A DNA stretch of 64,000 nucleotides from Pseudomonas viridiflava (GCF_001642795.1 NZ_LKEH01000026.1:142682-206681), one strand, 5' to 3'. Shown: positions 37,101 to 47,101, numbered from the stretch's first letter. Notes: generated from the sequence alone by a model not told the origin. Translations and numbers: made by a program.

Positions 37101-37151
37101 GCCTGCGAAAAAGTGAGCGGTATCGCGCATGCAAAGCCTGCCCGATAAGAC

Positions 37152-37355
37152 TTACTCCACTTGCGAGCGAGGCTGTCCGGAATCCCTGGTAGCCAGTGCA
37201 GCCGGATTGCTCAATGCCCCACTGTTCAACTCGGCCAGCCGATCACTGCCTGTGCCACTGACCACAGAATGACTCCAGTGTGTGGTTAACGTAGCCATCC
37301 AGCCCAGCAAAAACAGCACAACTGCCTGCAACGCCCATTTGCTAATGATCGACAT
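37152..37355 (-). CDS. Small single-span membrane protein, hypothetical
   Basis: A 67-residue protein with one membrane segment near the N-terminus (WALQAVVLFLLGWMATLTTH) and a short polar tail. ATG 37355 has GAGGAGAA about 7 nt upstream, a better start than the frame's first codon at 37370. No family recognised. Confidence 0.55.
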   Translation of the reverse strand: MSIISKWALQAVVLFLLGWMATLTTHWSHSVVSGTGSDRLAELNSGALSNPAALATRDSGQPRSQVE

Positions 37356-37584
37356 GCGCTTTCTCCTCAATCAGGTCTGGATGGCGAGCATGTAAACACC
37401 TCGTCATTGCAGAAGAATTGCAGAGTTTCAGATTTTTGCCACTGTGCCGCTCATCCTTTTTCGCTGAACTCGCCCGCCGTCGCGTCCTTCCTAATTTCAA
37501 GGCCAGCGTGAAGCGCGCGTTGCAAGCATGTCCGCGCTTCTGACATCCGGCCTAACCGTCATTCAGATCGATAGGAGACAGACC

Positions 37585-37986
37585 ATGCCTGCCGCGAACT
37601 CGAAAAAAGACGCTACCGCAAATAAAGACAAGTACACCGACAAGCAGAAACGCAAGGCCGAACATATCGAAGAAGGCTACGAAGAAAAAGGTGTTTCGAA
37701 AGGTGAGGCAGAAGCGCGGGCATGGGCCACGGTCAACAAACAGTCCGGCGGCGGCGAACGCAAGGGTGGTTCGGGAACCAGGACACCGGCGTCGAGCAAG
37801 TCGGCAGCGCGCAAGGATTCCGCCAAGCGTGCCGTGGCGACCAAACATGGCGAACCGCGCAACAACCAGCCGCTGGAGTCGCAGACCAAAGTGGACCTGA
37901 TGCAGCGTGCACGAGGCTTGAATATTGCCGGTCGCTCGACCATGAACAAGCAGGAGCTGATCAGCGCGCTGAAGAAAGCGTCATAA
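37585..37986 (+). CDS. Basic lysine-rich protein with Rho-N/SAP-like C-terminus
   Basis: A 133-residue, strongly charged protein. The N-terminal half (KYTDKQKRKAEHIEEGYEEKGVSKGEAEARAWATVNKQSGGG) matches proteins often labelled plasmid stabilisation or ChaB-like in proteobacteria; the C-terminal 35 residues (SQTKVDLMQRARGLNIAGRSTMNKQELISALKKA) resemble a Rho N-terminal or SAP-type nucleic-acid-binding helix pair. It probably binds nucleic acid under stress. AGGAGA at 37573-37578 supports ATG 37585. The DUF3182 gene follows after 39 nt. Confidence 0.72.
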   Translation: MPAANSKKDATANKDKYTDKQKRKAEHIEEGYEEKGVSKGEAEARAWATVNKQSGGGERKGGSGTRTPASSKSAARKDSAKRAVATKHGEPRNNQPLESQTKVDLMQRARGLNIAGRSTMNKQELISALKKAS

Positions 37987-38025
37987 CGAATCCGCCGCAC
38001 ACTGTGTGACTGACAGGAGTTGCTC

Positions 38026-39123
38026 ATGACCGGGACAGTAACCGGCAAGACCGACGTTGTTCTGCTGCCTACGCGCAAAACCCTTTCTACCCATGAAACA
38101 GTGGTTCACCAGGTATTGGCGCAAAAGCTGGCGACGCTGCTAGGCGCCGAGTTCGCAGGGCTGTACGACGAATTGATTCATCGGGGGCGGAATCTGTATT
38201 TCGTCCCGTCCGACACGTTGATCGGACGGGATCATCCCGGTATTCGATCTGCCGACGATCTGTTCGGCGGCGTGATCGCCGAACCGTTCATGACCACCAA
38301 GGCCCTTTCGCATCCGCTGCCCGAACGTGCAACGCATAAACCGCCCGGCTGGTCAGACGCGTTTCACCATCAGGCTGCGCAGGCCGTGCTCGCCGGCTTC
38401 TCGGTTTTTGCCGAACAGGATGCGCTGAAGGTCGGCACACAGATGCTCGCCAACGGTCCGGTGCGACTGAAACCGGTATTGGCGACAGCAGGACGCGGTC
38501 AGGTGGTGGTGACGACCGAAGCTGAGCTGGCTGAAGCCATCGCCCGGCAGGACCTGCACGAGGTAAGGGAATACGGTCTGGTGCTGGAAGAAAACCTGGC
38601 AGAGGTCGTGACTTTCAGCGTGGGCCAGGTGCAAGTAGCCGGGCTGACCGCCAGCTATTACGGGACTCAGGACCTGACCAGAGACAATCAGGGGGAAACC
38701 GTTTACGGCGGCTCTCGCCTGCACCTCGTGCGGGGCGATTACCAGGCCTTGCTGCGCCAGTCACTGGACGAGCCGGTCAGGCACGCCGTGCAGCAGGCGC
38801 TGGCTTATGAGAGCGCCGCATTTGCCTGCTTTCCCGGCTTCATCGCATCGCGCCGCAATTACGACATCGCCCAAGGCACCAATGCGCAAGGCCAGCGTTG
38901 CTCAGGCGTGCTGGAGCAATCCTGGCGCATCGGCGGTGCCAGCGCAGCGGAAGTAGAGGCCTTGCTGTTGTTCACTGCCGACCCGGCGCTGCAACAGGTC
39001 ACTGTCTCGACCCACGAGGTGTATGGCAAGACCACGCTTCCCGCCGATGCCCAAGTGCTCTATGAGGGCGAAGACCCTCAGGTGGGCTTTATCAGCAAAT
39101 TCATTCAGTTGGAGCCTTTATGA
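38026..39123 (+). CDS. DUF3182 family protein
   Basis: A 365-residue soluble protein of a conserved but uncharacterised family (DUF3182), with an ATP-grasp-like feel: a glycine/lysine central part (VRLKPVLATAGRGQVVVTTEAEL) and an acidic strand (EYGLVLEENLAEV). No clear catalytic set can be claimed. AGGAG at 38015-38019 supports ATG 38026. Its stop overlaps the next gene (ATGA), so it works with the alpha/beta hydrolase. Confidence 0.72.
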   Translation: MTGTVTGKTDVVLLPTRKTLSTHETVVHQVLAQKLATLLGAEFAGLYDELIHRGRNLYFVPSDTLIGRDHPGIRSADDLFGGVIAEPFMTTKALSHPLPERATHKPPGWSDAFHHQAAQAVLAGFSVFAEQDALKVGTQMLANGPVRLKPVLATAGRGQVVVTTEAELAEAIARQDLHEVREYGLVLEENLAEVVTFSVGQVQVAGLTASYYGTQDLTRDNQGETVYGGSRLHLVRGDYQALLRQSLDEPVRHAVQQALAYESAAFACFPGFIASRRNYDIAQGTNAQGQRCSGVLEQSWRIGGASAAEVEALLLFTADPALQQVTVSTHEVYGKTTLPADAQVLYEGEDPQVGFISKFIQLEPL

Positions 39124-39890
39124 GTGTCCGCAGTGAAATCATCGAGATCAAGGTAGGCAGCCAATCCATCTCCGGGTCCATCGTCACGCCGTGCGAGAAG
39201 TTTCCCGGCATTCTCTTCGTCCACGGCTGGGGCGGCAGCCAGCAGCGTGATCTGGCACGGGCCAAAAACATCACGGGGCTGGGCTGCGTCTGTCTGACCT
39301 TCGACTTGCGCGGTCATGAGCGCACTGAGGGCCTTCGGGCCACGGTCTCGCGTGAGCAGAGCCTGGAGGATCTGCTGGCCGCCTATGACCGACTCGTCAG
39401 CCACCCTTCTGTGGACCCTGAAGCCATTGCGGTGATCGGCACCAGCTATGGGGGTTATCTGGCAACCATTCTGAGCGCGATGCGACCGATCAAATGGATG
39501 GCATTACGCGTGCCCGCCCTGTACTGGGATGCCGACTGGGACATGCCCAAACAGGAACTGGATCGCGACAGGCTCGCGCACTACCGACGCTCGGCCGTCA
39601 CCGCAGCGGACAATCGTGCGCTGGCAGCCTGTAAGGAGTTCAGAGGGGATGTGCTGTTGATTGAATCAGAGCGTGACGACTATGTACCGCACGCGACGCT
39701 GATGAGCTATCGCAGCGCCTTTGAGCTCGCGCACTCGCTGACCTATCGCCTGGTGGACGGTGCCGACCATGCGCTGAGCAGCGATATCAGTCAGAGCGTC
39801 TACAGCTCGATGCTGACCAACTGGATCAGCGAGATGGTCATTGGCGCTCGGCTGGTGGATTACCCTCACCACTCAGCCAAGTACTCATGA
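39120..39890 (+). CDS. Alpha/beta hydrolase (dienelactone hydrolase-like)
   Basis: Cytoplasmic esterase or peptidase-like enzyme of 256 aa. It has the HGWGGSQQ oxyanion region, nucleophile elbow GTSYGG (Ser near residue 104), an acid in ESERDDYVPH and His in DGADHALS. Substrate unknown. Translationally coupled to DUF3182 by a 4-nt overlap, so the two likely share one pathway. Confidence 0.82.
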   Translation: MSVRSEIIEIKVGSQSISGSIVTPCEKFPGILFVHGWGGSQQRDLARAKNITGLGCVCLTFDLRGHERTEGLRATVSREQSLEDLLAAYDRLVSHPSVDPEAIAVIGTSYGGYLATILSAMRPIKWMALRVPALYWDADWDMPKQELDRDRLAHYRRSAVTAADNRALAACKEFRGDVLLIESERDDYVPHATLMSYRSAFELAHSLTYRLVDGADHALSSDISQSVYSSMLTNWISEMVIGARLVDYPHHSAKYS

Positions 39891-39916
39891 CCCGCAAGCG
39901 ATCCCGAACGACCGAA

Positions 39917-40156
39917 TCAGTACTTGGTGCTTTGCTGTTCAGGCTTGGCGGGGGTGTCGACGTGACGCGGGCCTGCAACCAGCAGAGCCAGCACGCCAAG
40001 AATTGGCACGGCAACGATCACGATGATCCACATCAGTTTGTTACTGGACTCCGTGACGCTCTTACGAACCCGCATCACCGCCCATATATCCGAAATCACG
40101 ATCAACGCCGTAATCGCTGTAAACAGCCACAAATGATTTTCCGATATCCAAGGCAT
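39917..40156 (-). CDS. Small PLDc_N-type membrane protein
   Basis: A 79-residue membrane protein with two hydrophobic segments (LWLFTAITALIVISDIWAVM and LMWIIVIVAVPILGVLALLVAG) around a KS-rich loop, matching the phospholipase-D nuclease N-terminal (PLDc_N) stand-alone family. GGAGA lies 7 nt before ATG 40156; the longer frame is not supported. Role unknown, envelope-associated. Confidence 0.7.
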   Translation of the reverse strand: MPWISENHLWLFTAITALIVISDIWAVMRVRKSVTESSNKLMWIIVIVAVPILGVLALLVAGPRHVDTPAKPEQQSTKY

Positions 40157-40378
40157 TTGAAATCTCCTGCACATTCAACGAAGGCGGCCAGACCGGCGCC
40201 CTTACTGTAGAAGAGGCTTGAGAGCACCTTAAAGTTCAGAGAAGTAGGAAAAATCAGGCTTTTTCCGAGCGCTCGACCGCCATCGGTCCAGTGCGGTGAA
40301 ACCATTGCGTCACGTCGTATTCAATCCGAAGAGGCTCGCAAGGACCTGCGAGACCCGTTCGCCATCGGAGGGAATGTC

Positions 40379-41005
40379 ATGAACGCATTTATCATCAAAC
40401 TGTTCACCCGCCCCGCCCACGCCTGGAAAGCCATACGCGACGAGGAAGAGCACAGCCCGCGCCAATACCTGCCGCACTTGATATTGCTTGGTCTGATCCC
40501 GGCCGTCTGCCTGTACATCGGTACGACACAGATGGGCTGGAGCATGACACTTGAAGATCGGGTCTGGTTGAGCAGCAAAAGCGCTTTGCAGTTATGTGCC
40601 CTGCTGTACATCGCCATTCTGGCCGGTACAGCGCTGATGGGCACGTTCATCCGCTGGCTGTCACGCACCTCGGAAGCCCGTCCGAGCCTCAATCAGTGCA
40701 TCGGCTTTGCCACTTACACCATCACCCCGTTTTTCATCGCAGGCCTCGCCGGCCTTTACCCCAGTCGCTGGCTGATGATTCTGGTACTGGGACTGGCAGC
40801 CATTCATTCGACCTTTCTGCTGATCATCGGCATTGGCACTTTCATGCGCCTGCCACCCGGCAACGCCCCGCTCTACGCGGCTGCGGTGTGGGGCGTCGGC
40901 GTGCTGGTGCTCGTGACGATTCTGGTGTCGACGATACTGCTCTGGTACCACGTGCTCACGCCTGATTACGTGCGCACCGTGCTGGGGGACGTGCCGGCTG
41001 GATGA
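40379..41005 (+). CDS. Yip1-domain membrane protein
   Basis: A 208-residue inner-membrane protein with five or six hydrophobic segments, beginning MNAFIIKLFTRPAHAWKAIRDEEEHS, the start typical of bacterial Yip1-like (DUF1282-type) proteins. Strong GGAGGG just upstream of ATG 40379. Function unknown; members are often stress or envelope linked. Repeats follow at once downstream. Confidence 0.75.
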   Translation: MNAFIIKLFTRPAHAWKAIRDEEEHSPRQYLPHLILLGLIPAVCLYIGTTQMGWSMTLEDRVWLSSKSALQLCALLYIAILAGTALMGTFIRWLSRTSEARPSLNQCIGFATYTITPFFIAGLAGLYPSRWLMILVLGLAAIHSTFLLIIGIGTFMRLPPGNAPLYAAAVWGVGVLVLVTILVSTILLWYHVLTPDYVRTVLGDVPAG

Positions 41006-41052
41006 TGTGAGGCCAAACCTGATGGGCAGCCCATCAGGCCTGCGACAAAACA

Positions 41053-41175
41053 CTGTCGCGGAGCAAACACCGGACTGTGGGAGGCCTCACCACGTCTTCG
41101 ACGCAGCGCTGTCGCGGAGCAAACACCGGACTGTGGGAGGCGGCTTGCCGGCGATCTGCCGGGAACCGGCAGCAA
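41053..41175. repeat. REP-type repeat cluster with 32-bp direct repeat
   Basis: CTGTCGCGGAGCAAACACCG (start of the unit) recurs at 41053-41084 and 41109-41140 as a 32-bp exact direct repeat, 56 bp apart, each ending in CTGTGGGAGG. The second runs into the REP arm CGGCTTGCCGGCGAT. The block is the inverse of 17842-17905. It fills the gap between two convergent genes (Yip1 and royal-jelly-like). Confidence 0.85.
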
Positions 41176-41297
41176 GGCCTGCGCACGCGGTGTACCTGAT
41201 GCAATCAAGGGCCGCTGCGCAGCCCATCGCTCCCGTCCTAACCGCCAAGAGCTCCAACGCCCTGTGGGCAGAAGCAGCTCTGCGCAACGGCGTGAAC

Positions 41298-42470
41298 TCA
41301 GCGCGTCCTGGCCGGTTTAGCGTCGATCTTCACCCGGAACAGGCTGTAGGGCTTTTCCCGCAGATCTTTGCCGCCATGAAACAGTCCCTGGCGATGCAGC
41401 TGATTGGCGATGAAATAGAGGTAGCCGTCATTTGCCACCGACAACGTGTCCGGCCACAGCATTCGAGGATCGTGAGCAACCGTCTGCCAGGTTCCGTCGG
41501 CAAGACGTTTGCGAATGCTGTTGTCTTCATAGTCGCCCGCGTAGACCGCGCCATCGCTGTCGGCTTCCAGTCCATCCGACGGCCCTTTTTCTCCCAGATC
41601 CTGCACTGCGGCGACGAGTTGCGCTTCAGTCACGGCGGGATCGCGCAGGAGTTTTGTCGGCACCGAATACAGGTGTCGGCTGGAAAGCGGTGAGAAATAA
41701 AGCGTCTGGCGGTCCGAGGACAGAGCGATACCGTCGGAAGCGACCGCAAACGGTTTGCTGGTCCCATCGGCGTTACGCATTTTCAGCACCTGGCCTTCAA
41801 CCCTCGGCACGAAGGCAGGGTCTGCCGACGTCGAGGCTGCGCCACTCAAACGACGCACGGCCTTACCGGTCGCAATGTCCATGACAATGATTGCGCCGGG
41901 GCCACTGACAGATGAGTCGGTGACATAAATCACGCCTTCCTTGCCAGCACTGAAGTCAAAACGCATATCGTTGACATAGGTGCTTGGCAGAATGACGTTC
42001 TCAGGGAAAACCAGCGTCTTGATGACCTTGTTTGTCTTGAGGTCAACGGCCACCAGTTTGGCGCCGCCAGCGACCGGTTTGGAGAACTCAGGTGCAGCGG
42101 TATCAAGTATCCACAGGTGACCCAAACCGTCGGCGACAACGCTCTGAACGCTGATGAACCCCTTATCGGGATGCTGCGGGTCCGCCTGGTTCAAGGCGCT
42201 GTCAGGGTAAGGCACCACCTTGCCGTCGCGTAATTCGCCGACTGTGAACGGCACCTTGTCACCCCAACGTGGGAAGTTGACAAAAATGCGCCCTGTTTCA
42301 GTGACGCTGACGCCTGTGGGCATGGCGTCATGGAACGCGAAGACCTGTTCGATTTTCCCCACGGGCTTGTCTTCTGGAAGCTTGGCGGAGGTCGCAGCCT
42401 GAACAGCCTGGCTACCGAGCGCAACCATCAAGGCCGCAGAAGCCCAGGACATCGGTTGTTTGAAAGACAA
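41298..42470 (-). CDS. Major royal jelly protein/yellow-family secreted protein
   Basis: Exported 390-residue protein of the MRJP/yellow six-bladed propeller family, related to SMP-30-type lactonases; bacterial members have no settled function. The start is probably TTG 42470, with AAGGAG (42478-42483) 7 nt upstream; ATG 42452 also works. An N-terminal hydrophobic signal ends in SQAVQAA. Family strands include GHLWILDTAA, YVNDMRFDFSAG, VYVTDSS-like and DGIALSSDRQTLYFSPLSSRHLYSV. The longer frame to 42620 runs past the ribosome-binding site and is rejected. Confidence 0.82.
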   Translation of the reverse strand: MSFKQPMSWASAALMVALGSQAVQAATSAKLPEDKPVGKIEQVFAFHDAMPTGVSVTETGRIFVNFPRWGDKVPFTVGELRDGKVVPYPDSALNQADPQHPDKGFISVQSVVADGLGHLWILDTAAPEFSKPVAGGAKLVAVDLKTNKVIKTLVFPENVILPSTYVNDMRFDFSAGKEGVIYVTDSSVSGPGAIIVMDIATGKAVRRLSGAASTSADPAFVPRVEGQVLKMRNADGTSKPFAVASDGIALSSDRQTLYFSPLSSRHLYSVPTKLLRDPAVTEAQLVAAVQDLGEKGPSDGLEADSDGAVYAGDYEDNSIRKRLADGTWQTVAHDPRMLWPDTLSVANDGYLYFIANQLHRQGLFHGGKDLREKPYSLFRVKIDAKPARTR

Positions 42471-42965
42471 GAAAGGTCTCCTTGGCCAGCGTGAGGCAGG
42501 CCAGTATCGAAAAGTGAAAATGGCTTGTTTGAATGGCCGGATGTACCGGGCAGCCAATCTACCTGCTGCGGATACTGATCCCTTTGTGGCAAAGAAAGAA
42601 GCCGTTAAATTCACTAACACTTTTAATCAAATGAAGAAAATGAGGCGGCTGGCAGCACCTGCAAGACCTGCGCACTCAGTCCCAATTGGGACGCGGAGCG
42701 TCCCGGGATGCATGTCCACGCGGAGCGTGGGCACGATCAGCTACGCACACGTCAGCCCTTACGCTGATCGTTCCTCACGCTCCGCGTGGGAATGCCGCTC
42801 AGGGCGCTCCGCGTCCGGGCTGCGCACCTGAAAGACCTGCGCAACTCAGTCCCAATTGGGACGCGGAGCGTGCCGGGCGGCGTTACCACGCAGTAGCGTG
42901 GGAACGATCATCACGGATTGCCGGAATGTCTCGGTTTCACCTGCAGGGACCACGCCCCGGCAACA
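42471..42965. other. Intergenic region dominated by palindromic repeats
   Basis: A 495-bp gap upstream of the royal-jelly-like gene and downstream of garD. Bases 42664-42910 are repeat units (annotated separately). The part 42484-42660 presumably holds the promoter of the royal-jelly-like gene. No gene is visible. Confidence 0.6.
42664..42910. repeat. Composite palindromic repeat, locus B (three units)
   Basis: Unit 1 (42688-42740) and unit 3 (42858-42909) are direct, unit 2 (42762-42817) inverted. Units 1 and 3 share a preceding 36-38 bp direct repeat (AGACCTGCG ... CTCAGTCCCAATTGGGACGC) not seen at the other loci. Cores are GGGACGCGGAGCGTCCC-like dyads with CACGCGGAGCGTGG. The inverted pair could form a long stem. 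Confidence 0.75.
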
Positions 42966-44519
42966 TCAGGTAATCGGCGCAGGGTTGAACAGGGTGATGT
43001 CGTTGTGCAGGCGGTAGTGCTCGGTCCAGGTCTTTTTCTTACCGCTGGCCACTTCCAGGTAGTAGTGGAACAGCTCCCACCCCAGATCCTCGATGCTGGC
43101 GCGTCCTGTCGCGATGCGGCCGGCGTCGATGTCGATCAGATCCGGCCAGCGCTGGGCCAGCTCGGTGCGGGTCGACACCTTCACTACAGGAGCCATCGCC
43201 AGACCATACGGCGTGCCGCGTCCGGTGGTGAACACGTGCAGGTTCATCCCGGCCGCCAGTTGCAGCGTGCCGCACACAAAGTCACTGGCCGGTGTGGCGC
43301 AGAAGATCAGCCCTTTGCCGTTGACCCGCTCGCCAGGGCCGAGCACGCCGTTGATGGCGCTGCTGCCGGACTTGACGATGGACCCGAGGGACTTCTCGAC
43401 AATGTTCGACAACCCGCCCTTCTTGTTGCCCGGCGTGGTGTTGGCACTGCGGTCCGCTTCGCCTTTGGCCAGGTAACGGTCGTACCAGTCCATTTCACGC
43501 ACCAGTGCCTGAGCGACGTCCTGATCCTGCGCACGAGAAGTCAGCAAATAGATGGCATCGCGCACTTCGGTCACTTCGGAAAACATCACCGTCGCGCCTG
43601 CGCGCAGCAACAGGTCGGATGCGTAGCCCAGCGCCGGGTTGGCAGTGATGCCGGAAAACGCATCGCTGCCACCGCACTGCATGCCCAGAATCAGCTCGGA
43701 GGCCGGTACCGTCTCGCGACGGCGCAGGTCCAGCTTCTTCAGGCGCACTTCAGCCAGATCCATGATCTGCTCGACCATTTCACTGAAACCATGGCTGGAG
43801 TCCTGAAGCTTGTAGAGCCACGGCTCGCTCAGGTCCACCGAGCTGTCGCCCTCGTGCATCACCTGACCGGCCTGCAGCTTTTCACAGCCCAGACTGATCA
43901 CCAGCGCCTCGCCACCCAGGTTCGGATTGCGCGCCAGGTTGCGCACAGTGCGGATCGGAATGTAAGCGTCGGTGGCGGTGATGGCCACGCCGCAGCCGTA
44001 GCTGTGCGTCAGTGCCACCACGTCATCGACGTTCGGGTATTTGGGTAGCAGTTCGTCACGGATGCGCTTGACGGCGAAGTCGAGCACGCCGGTCACGCAT
44101 TGCACGGTGGTGGTGATGCCCAGAATGTTGCGAGTGCCCACGGTGCCATCGGCATTGCGATAGCCTTCGAAGGTGTAGCCTTCCAGCGGCTCGCCCTTCG
44201 CAGGTACGGCATCGGACATCGGCAGGCTGTCGAGCGCAGGCGCTGACGGCATGCGCAACTGGTCTTCCCTGACCCAACTGCCACGCGGTATCGGTTGCAG
44301 GGCGTAGCCGATGGTATGGCCGTAACGAATCACGGCGTCACCCTCGGCCAGGTCAACGGTGCTGACCTTGTGGCTCTGCGGTACGTTATCGACAGTCACC
44401 AGGCCATTATCGAATTCGGTTCCGGCCGGCACACCCTGGTCGTTGACCACGACCACCACGTTATCCAGCGGATGCAGCCGGATGTAACGTGGAGAATCGG
44501 CATGTTGAATCAGGTTCAT
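42966..44519 (-). CDS. garD: Galactarate dehydratase
   Basis: Iron-dependent dehydratase (EC 4.2.1.42) converting galactarate to 5-dehydro-4-deoxyglucarate, 517 aa. It has the UxaA/GarD family blocks: an N-terminal SAF-like part ([12 protein letters not shown]), [54 protein letters not shown] and [20 protein letters not shown] [13 protein letters not shown]. Conserved cysteines and His for metal are in place. ATG 44519 is chosen with GAGGAA upstream. It follows the MFS gene by 10 nt in one minus-strand operon; its product is the substrate of KdgD. Confidence 0.92.
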   Translation of the reverse strand: MNLIQHADSPRYIRLHPLDNVVVVVNDQGVPAGTEFDNGLVTVDNVPQSHKVSTVDLAEGDAVIRYGHTIGYALQPIPRGSWVREDQLRMPSAPALDSLPMSDAVPAKGEPLEGYTFEGYRNADGTVGTRNILGITTTVQCVTGVLDFAVKRIRDELLPKYPNVDDVVALTHSYGCGVAITATDAYIPIRTVRNLARNPNLGGEALVISLGCEKLQAGQVMHEGDSSVDLSEPWLYKLQDSSHGFSEMVEQIMDLAEVRLKKLDLRRRETVPASELILGMQCGGSDAFSGITANPALGYASDLLLRAGATVMFSEVTEVRDAIYLLTSRAQDQDVAQALVREMDWYDRYLAKGEADRSANTTPGNKKGGLSNIVEKSLGSIVKSGSSAINGVLGPGERVNGKGLIFCATPASDFVCGTLQLAAGMNLHVFTTGRGTPYGLAMAPVVKVSTRTELAQRWPDLIDIDAGRIATGRASIEDLGWELFHYYLEVASGKKKTWTEHYRLHNDITLFNPAPIT

Positions 44520-44529
44520 CACGGTTTCC

Positions 44530-45912
44530 TCAGGATTTTGCTTCGGAAAGGTTGCTGGCCGGATCGGTCGGCAATGGCCCCTTTACAGGCGGCTCTATCA
44601 ATTCCACACGCTTGATTTCACCCACGATGAAAATGTAACTGATCACCGCCAGCAGCGCGTTCGCGCCGACGAACACCAGTGCCCATTTGAACGAGCCGGT
44701 GGTGCTGATGATGTAACCAATCACGATCGGGGTGGTGATCGATGCAATGTTACCGAAGGTGTTGAACAGGCCGCCGCTCAAACCGGCGATCTGCTTAGGC
44801 GATACGTCGGACATGACAGCCCAGCCCAGTGCGCCCACGCCTTTGCCGAAGAATGCCAGGGCCATGAAGCCCACGACCATCCATTCGATGTCAACGTAGT
44901 TGCAGGTCACGATGGAGGTCGACAGCAGCAGACCACCAATGATCGGTGCCTTGCGGGCGAAGGTCAGCGAGTGGCCCTTGCGCAGCAGGTAGTCGGAAAT
45001 GATCCCGCCCAACACGCCGCCGATGAAACCACAGATGGCGGGCAGGGACGCGATGATACCGGCCTTGAGAATGGTCATGCCGCGTTCCTGGACCAGGTAC
45101 ACCGGGAACCAGGTCAGGAAGAAGTAGGTGATGCCGTTGATGCAGTACTGGCTCAGGTAGATGCCCAGCATCATGCGGTTAGTCAGCAATTGCTTGATGT
45201 AGTCCCATTTCGGACCGCTGCTGCCGTCTTTCTTCGACTTCGATTTGTCCTGATCCATGTCGACCATGCCGCCGTTGCTGGCAATGTGATCGATCTCGGC
45301 CTGGTTGATGCGCGGATGGCTGCGCGGGCTGTAGATAACCTTCATCCAGATGGCGGAGAAGACGATGCCTGCCGCGCCCATGACGATAAACACGTGCTGC
45401 CAGCCATAGGTGTAGACGATCCAGCCCATCAGCGGCGCGAACAGCACAGTGGCGAAATATTGCGCGGAGTTGAAGATGGCTGACGCCGTGCCGCGTTCGG
45501 CGGTCGGGAACCAGGCAGCCACAATACGTGCGTTGCCGGGAAAGGATGGCGCTTCGGCCAGGCCCACCAAAAAGCGCAGCATGAACAGCGCGACGATGGC
45601 GGTCGAGATACCGAACTCACCCACATAGCCTTGCAGCAGGGTGAACAGCGACCACGTGAAAATGCTCATGGCGTAGACTTTCTTCGAACCGAAACGGTCG
45701 AGCAGCCAGCCACCGGGGATCTGACCGGCCACGTAGGCCCAGCCGAATGCAGAGAAGATATAGCCCAGAGTGACGGCACTGATGCCAAGGTCTTTCTGGA
45801 TGCTTGAACCAGCGATAGCGATGGTGGCACGGTCGGCGTAGTTGATCGTGGTGACCAGAAACAGCATCAACAGGATCAAATAGCGGACGTGCGTCGGCTT
45901 GGACGTTTGCAT
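44530..45912 (-). CDS. MFS aldarate (galactarate/glucarate) transporter
   Basis: Inner-membrane proton symporter of the anion:cation symporter branch of the MFS, 460 aa, twelve membrane segments. Family marks: [49 protein letters not shown] and [35 protein letters not shown] charged loop ([13 protein letters not shown]) separates the halves. This is the GudP/GarP/ExuT type, and operon partner garD points to galactarate or glucarate. ATG 45912 has GGGAG 8 nt upstream. A perfect palindrome TGTAGCGCTACA lies 52 nt upstream. Confidence 0.88.
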   Translation of the reverse strand: MQTSKPTHVRYLILLMLFLVTTINYADRATIAIAGSSIQKDLGISAVTLGYIFSAFGWAYVAGQIPGGWLLDRFGSKKVYAMSIFTWSLFTLLQGYVGEFGISTAIVALFMLRFLVGLAEAPSFPGNARIVAAWFPTAERGTASAIFNSAQYFATVLFAPLMGWIVYTYGWQHVFIVMGAAGIVFSAIWMKVIYSPRSHPRINQAEIDHIASNGGMVDMDQDKSKSKKDGSSGPKWDYIKQLLTNRMMLGIYLSQYCINGITYFFLTWFPVYLVQERGMTILKAGIIASLPAICGFIGGVLGGIISDYLLRKGHSLTFARKAPIIGGLLLSTSIVTCNYVDIEWMVVGFMALAFFGKGVGALGWAVMSDVSPKQIAGLSGGLFNTFGNIASITTPIVIGYIISTTGSFKWALVFVGANALLAVISYIFIVGEIKRVELIEPPVKGPLPTDPASNLSEAKS

Positions 45913-45963
45913 CGGTTGAACTCCCACTAGTTATTTTTTTACGCGGGTAAATCTGTTTTTGGG

Positions 45964-45975
45964 TGTAGCGCTACA
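45964..45975. promoter_or_regulatory. LacI-type operator-like palindrome before the MFS gene
   Basis: TGTAGCGCTACA is a perfect 12-bp palindrome with the TAGCGCTA core typical of LacI-family and GntR (gluconate) operators. It is upstream of the MFS-garD operon. No LacI-family gene is in the window, and the nearby FadR-type regulator would use a different motif. Confidence 0.55.
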
Positions 45976-46032
45976 GGCCCCTTAGAAGTGTCGCGGCGAC
46001 GCCAGCTTCTACCTGTACGGGTCATGCATTCC

Positions 46033-46062
46033 AACGACAAAACCGCTGATCGCTCAGCGGTT
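46033..46062 (-). terminator. Rho-independent terminator of kdgD
   Basis: On the minus strand AACCGCTGA-GCGA-TCAGCGGTT is followed by TTGTCGTT: a perfect 9-bp stem and a U-rich tail, beginning 16 nt after the kdgD stop. It separates kdgD transcription from the MFS-garD unit. Confidence 0.75.
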
Positions 46063-46077
46063 CTGTGTTCAGAGGTG

Positions 46078-46989
46078 TTACTGCTTGCCTTGCTTGTCCA
46101 TCAGCGCTGCGAGCATGTCGCACTCTTCTGGCGTCAGGTCGGTCAGCGGCGCGCGGACAGGACCTGCGTCGTAGCCTGCGATTTTCGCACCGGCTTTCAC
46201 GATGCTGACCGCGTAGCCCGCTTTGCGGTTACGGATTTCCAGGTAAGGCAGGAAGAAATCGTCGATGTACTTGCCGACTGCTTCGTGGTCGTCACGGGCA
46301 ATGGCGTGGTAGAAATCCATCGCCAGTTTCGGCACGAAGTTGAACACTGCCGAGGAGTAGACCGGCACGCCCAGCGCCTTGTAGGCAGCGGCGTAGACTT
46401 CGGCGGTCGGCAGACCACCCAGGTACGAGAAGCGGTCGCCCAGACGACGGCGGATCGAAACCATCAGTTCGATATCGCCCAGACCGTCCTTGTAGCCGAT
46501 CAGGTTCGGGCAGCGCTCGGCCAGTTTTTCCAGCAGCGAGGCGTTCAGGCGGCAGACGTTGCGGTTGTAGACAACCACGCCGATCTTGACCGATTTGCAG
46601 ACCGCTTCAACGTGTGCGGCAACGCCGTCCTGGCTGGCTTCGGTCAGGTAGTGCGGCAGCAGCAGCAGGCCTTTGGCGCCCAGACGCTCGGCTTCCTGAG
46701 CGTATTCGATGGCCTGGCGAGTCGAACCGCCCACGCCTGCGAGAATCGGCACGCTGGTGGCGCAGGTATCAACGGCAGTCTTGATGACTTCGGAGTATTC
46801 GCTGGCGGCCAGGGAGAAAAACTCACCTGTGCCACCTGCTGCGAACAGAGCGCTGGCGCCGTACGGGGCCAGCCACTCGAGACGCTTGATATAGCCAGCG
46901 CGATTGAAGTCGCCCTGAGCATTGAAATCGGTAACCGGGAAGGACAGCAGACCGGAAGAGAGGATGGACTTCAGTTCTTGTGGATTCAT
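46078..46989 (-). CDS. kdgD: 5-dehydro-4-deoxyglucarate dehydratase
   Basis: Decarboxylating dehydratase (EC 4.2.1.41) turning 5-dehydro-4-deoxyglucarate into 2-oxoglutarate semialdehyde, 303 aa, the size of known KdgD. It is of the DHDPS/NAL barrel fold: [17 protein letters not shown] (phosphate/carboxylate loop), Tyr141 in GVVVYNRN, and Schiff-base Lys167 in [13 protein letters not shown] 46989 gives the family N-terminus [10 protein letters not shown]; the longer frame to 47091 is not supported. With GarD upstream in the pathway this gives direct entry of aldarates to 2-oxoglutarate. Confidence 0.92.
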   Translation of the reverse strand: MNPQELKSILSSGLLSFPVTDFNAQGDFNRAGYIKRLEWLAPYGASALFAAGGTGEFFSLAASEYSEVIKTAVDTCATSVPILAGVGGSTRQAIEYAQEAERLGAKGLLLLPHYLTEASQDGVAAHVEAVCKSVKIGVVVYNRNVCRLNASLLEKLAERCPNLIGYKDGLGDIELMVSIRRRLGDRFSYLGGLPTAEVYAAAYKALGVPVYSSAVFNFVPKLAMDFYHAIARDDHEAVGKYIDDFFLPYLEIRNRKAGYAVSIVKAGAKIAGYDAGPVRAPLTDLTPEECDMLAALMDKQGKQ

Positions 46990-47101
46990 TATTCGAACAC
47001 CCTGTGGGACATAAATTGTGAATGGATCATCGGGGCAGTGCCGATGTCGTAAGTCATCGTACAACTGAAAATACATTCCCTCAACAGGCATTTACGGGTT
47101 T

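Noticed and set aside
37060..37116. Eighteen-residue hydrophobic peptide MNPIWPTLLWAIFLPAKK
   Set aside because: No ribosome-binding site, and the frame crosses a strong terminator stem; more likely chance. Kept only as a note in the small RNA finding.
37778..41170. GGAACC words as possible hrp boxes (near 37779 and 41162)
   Set aside because: Neither is followed at 15-16 nt by CCACNNA, and they lie inside genes or repeats, not before a type III effector gene.
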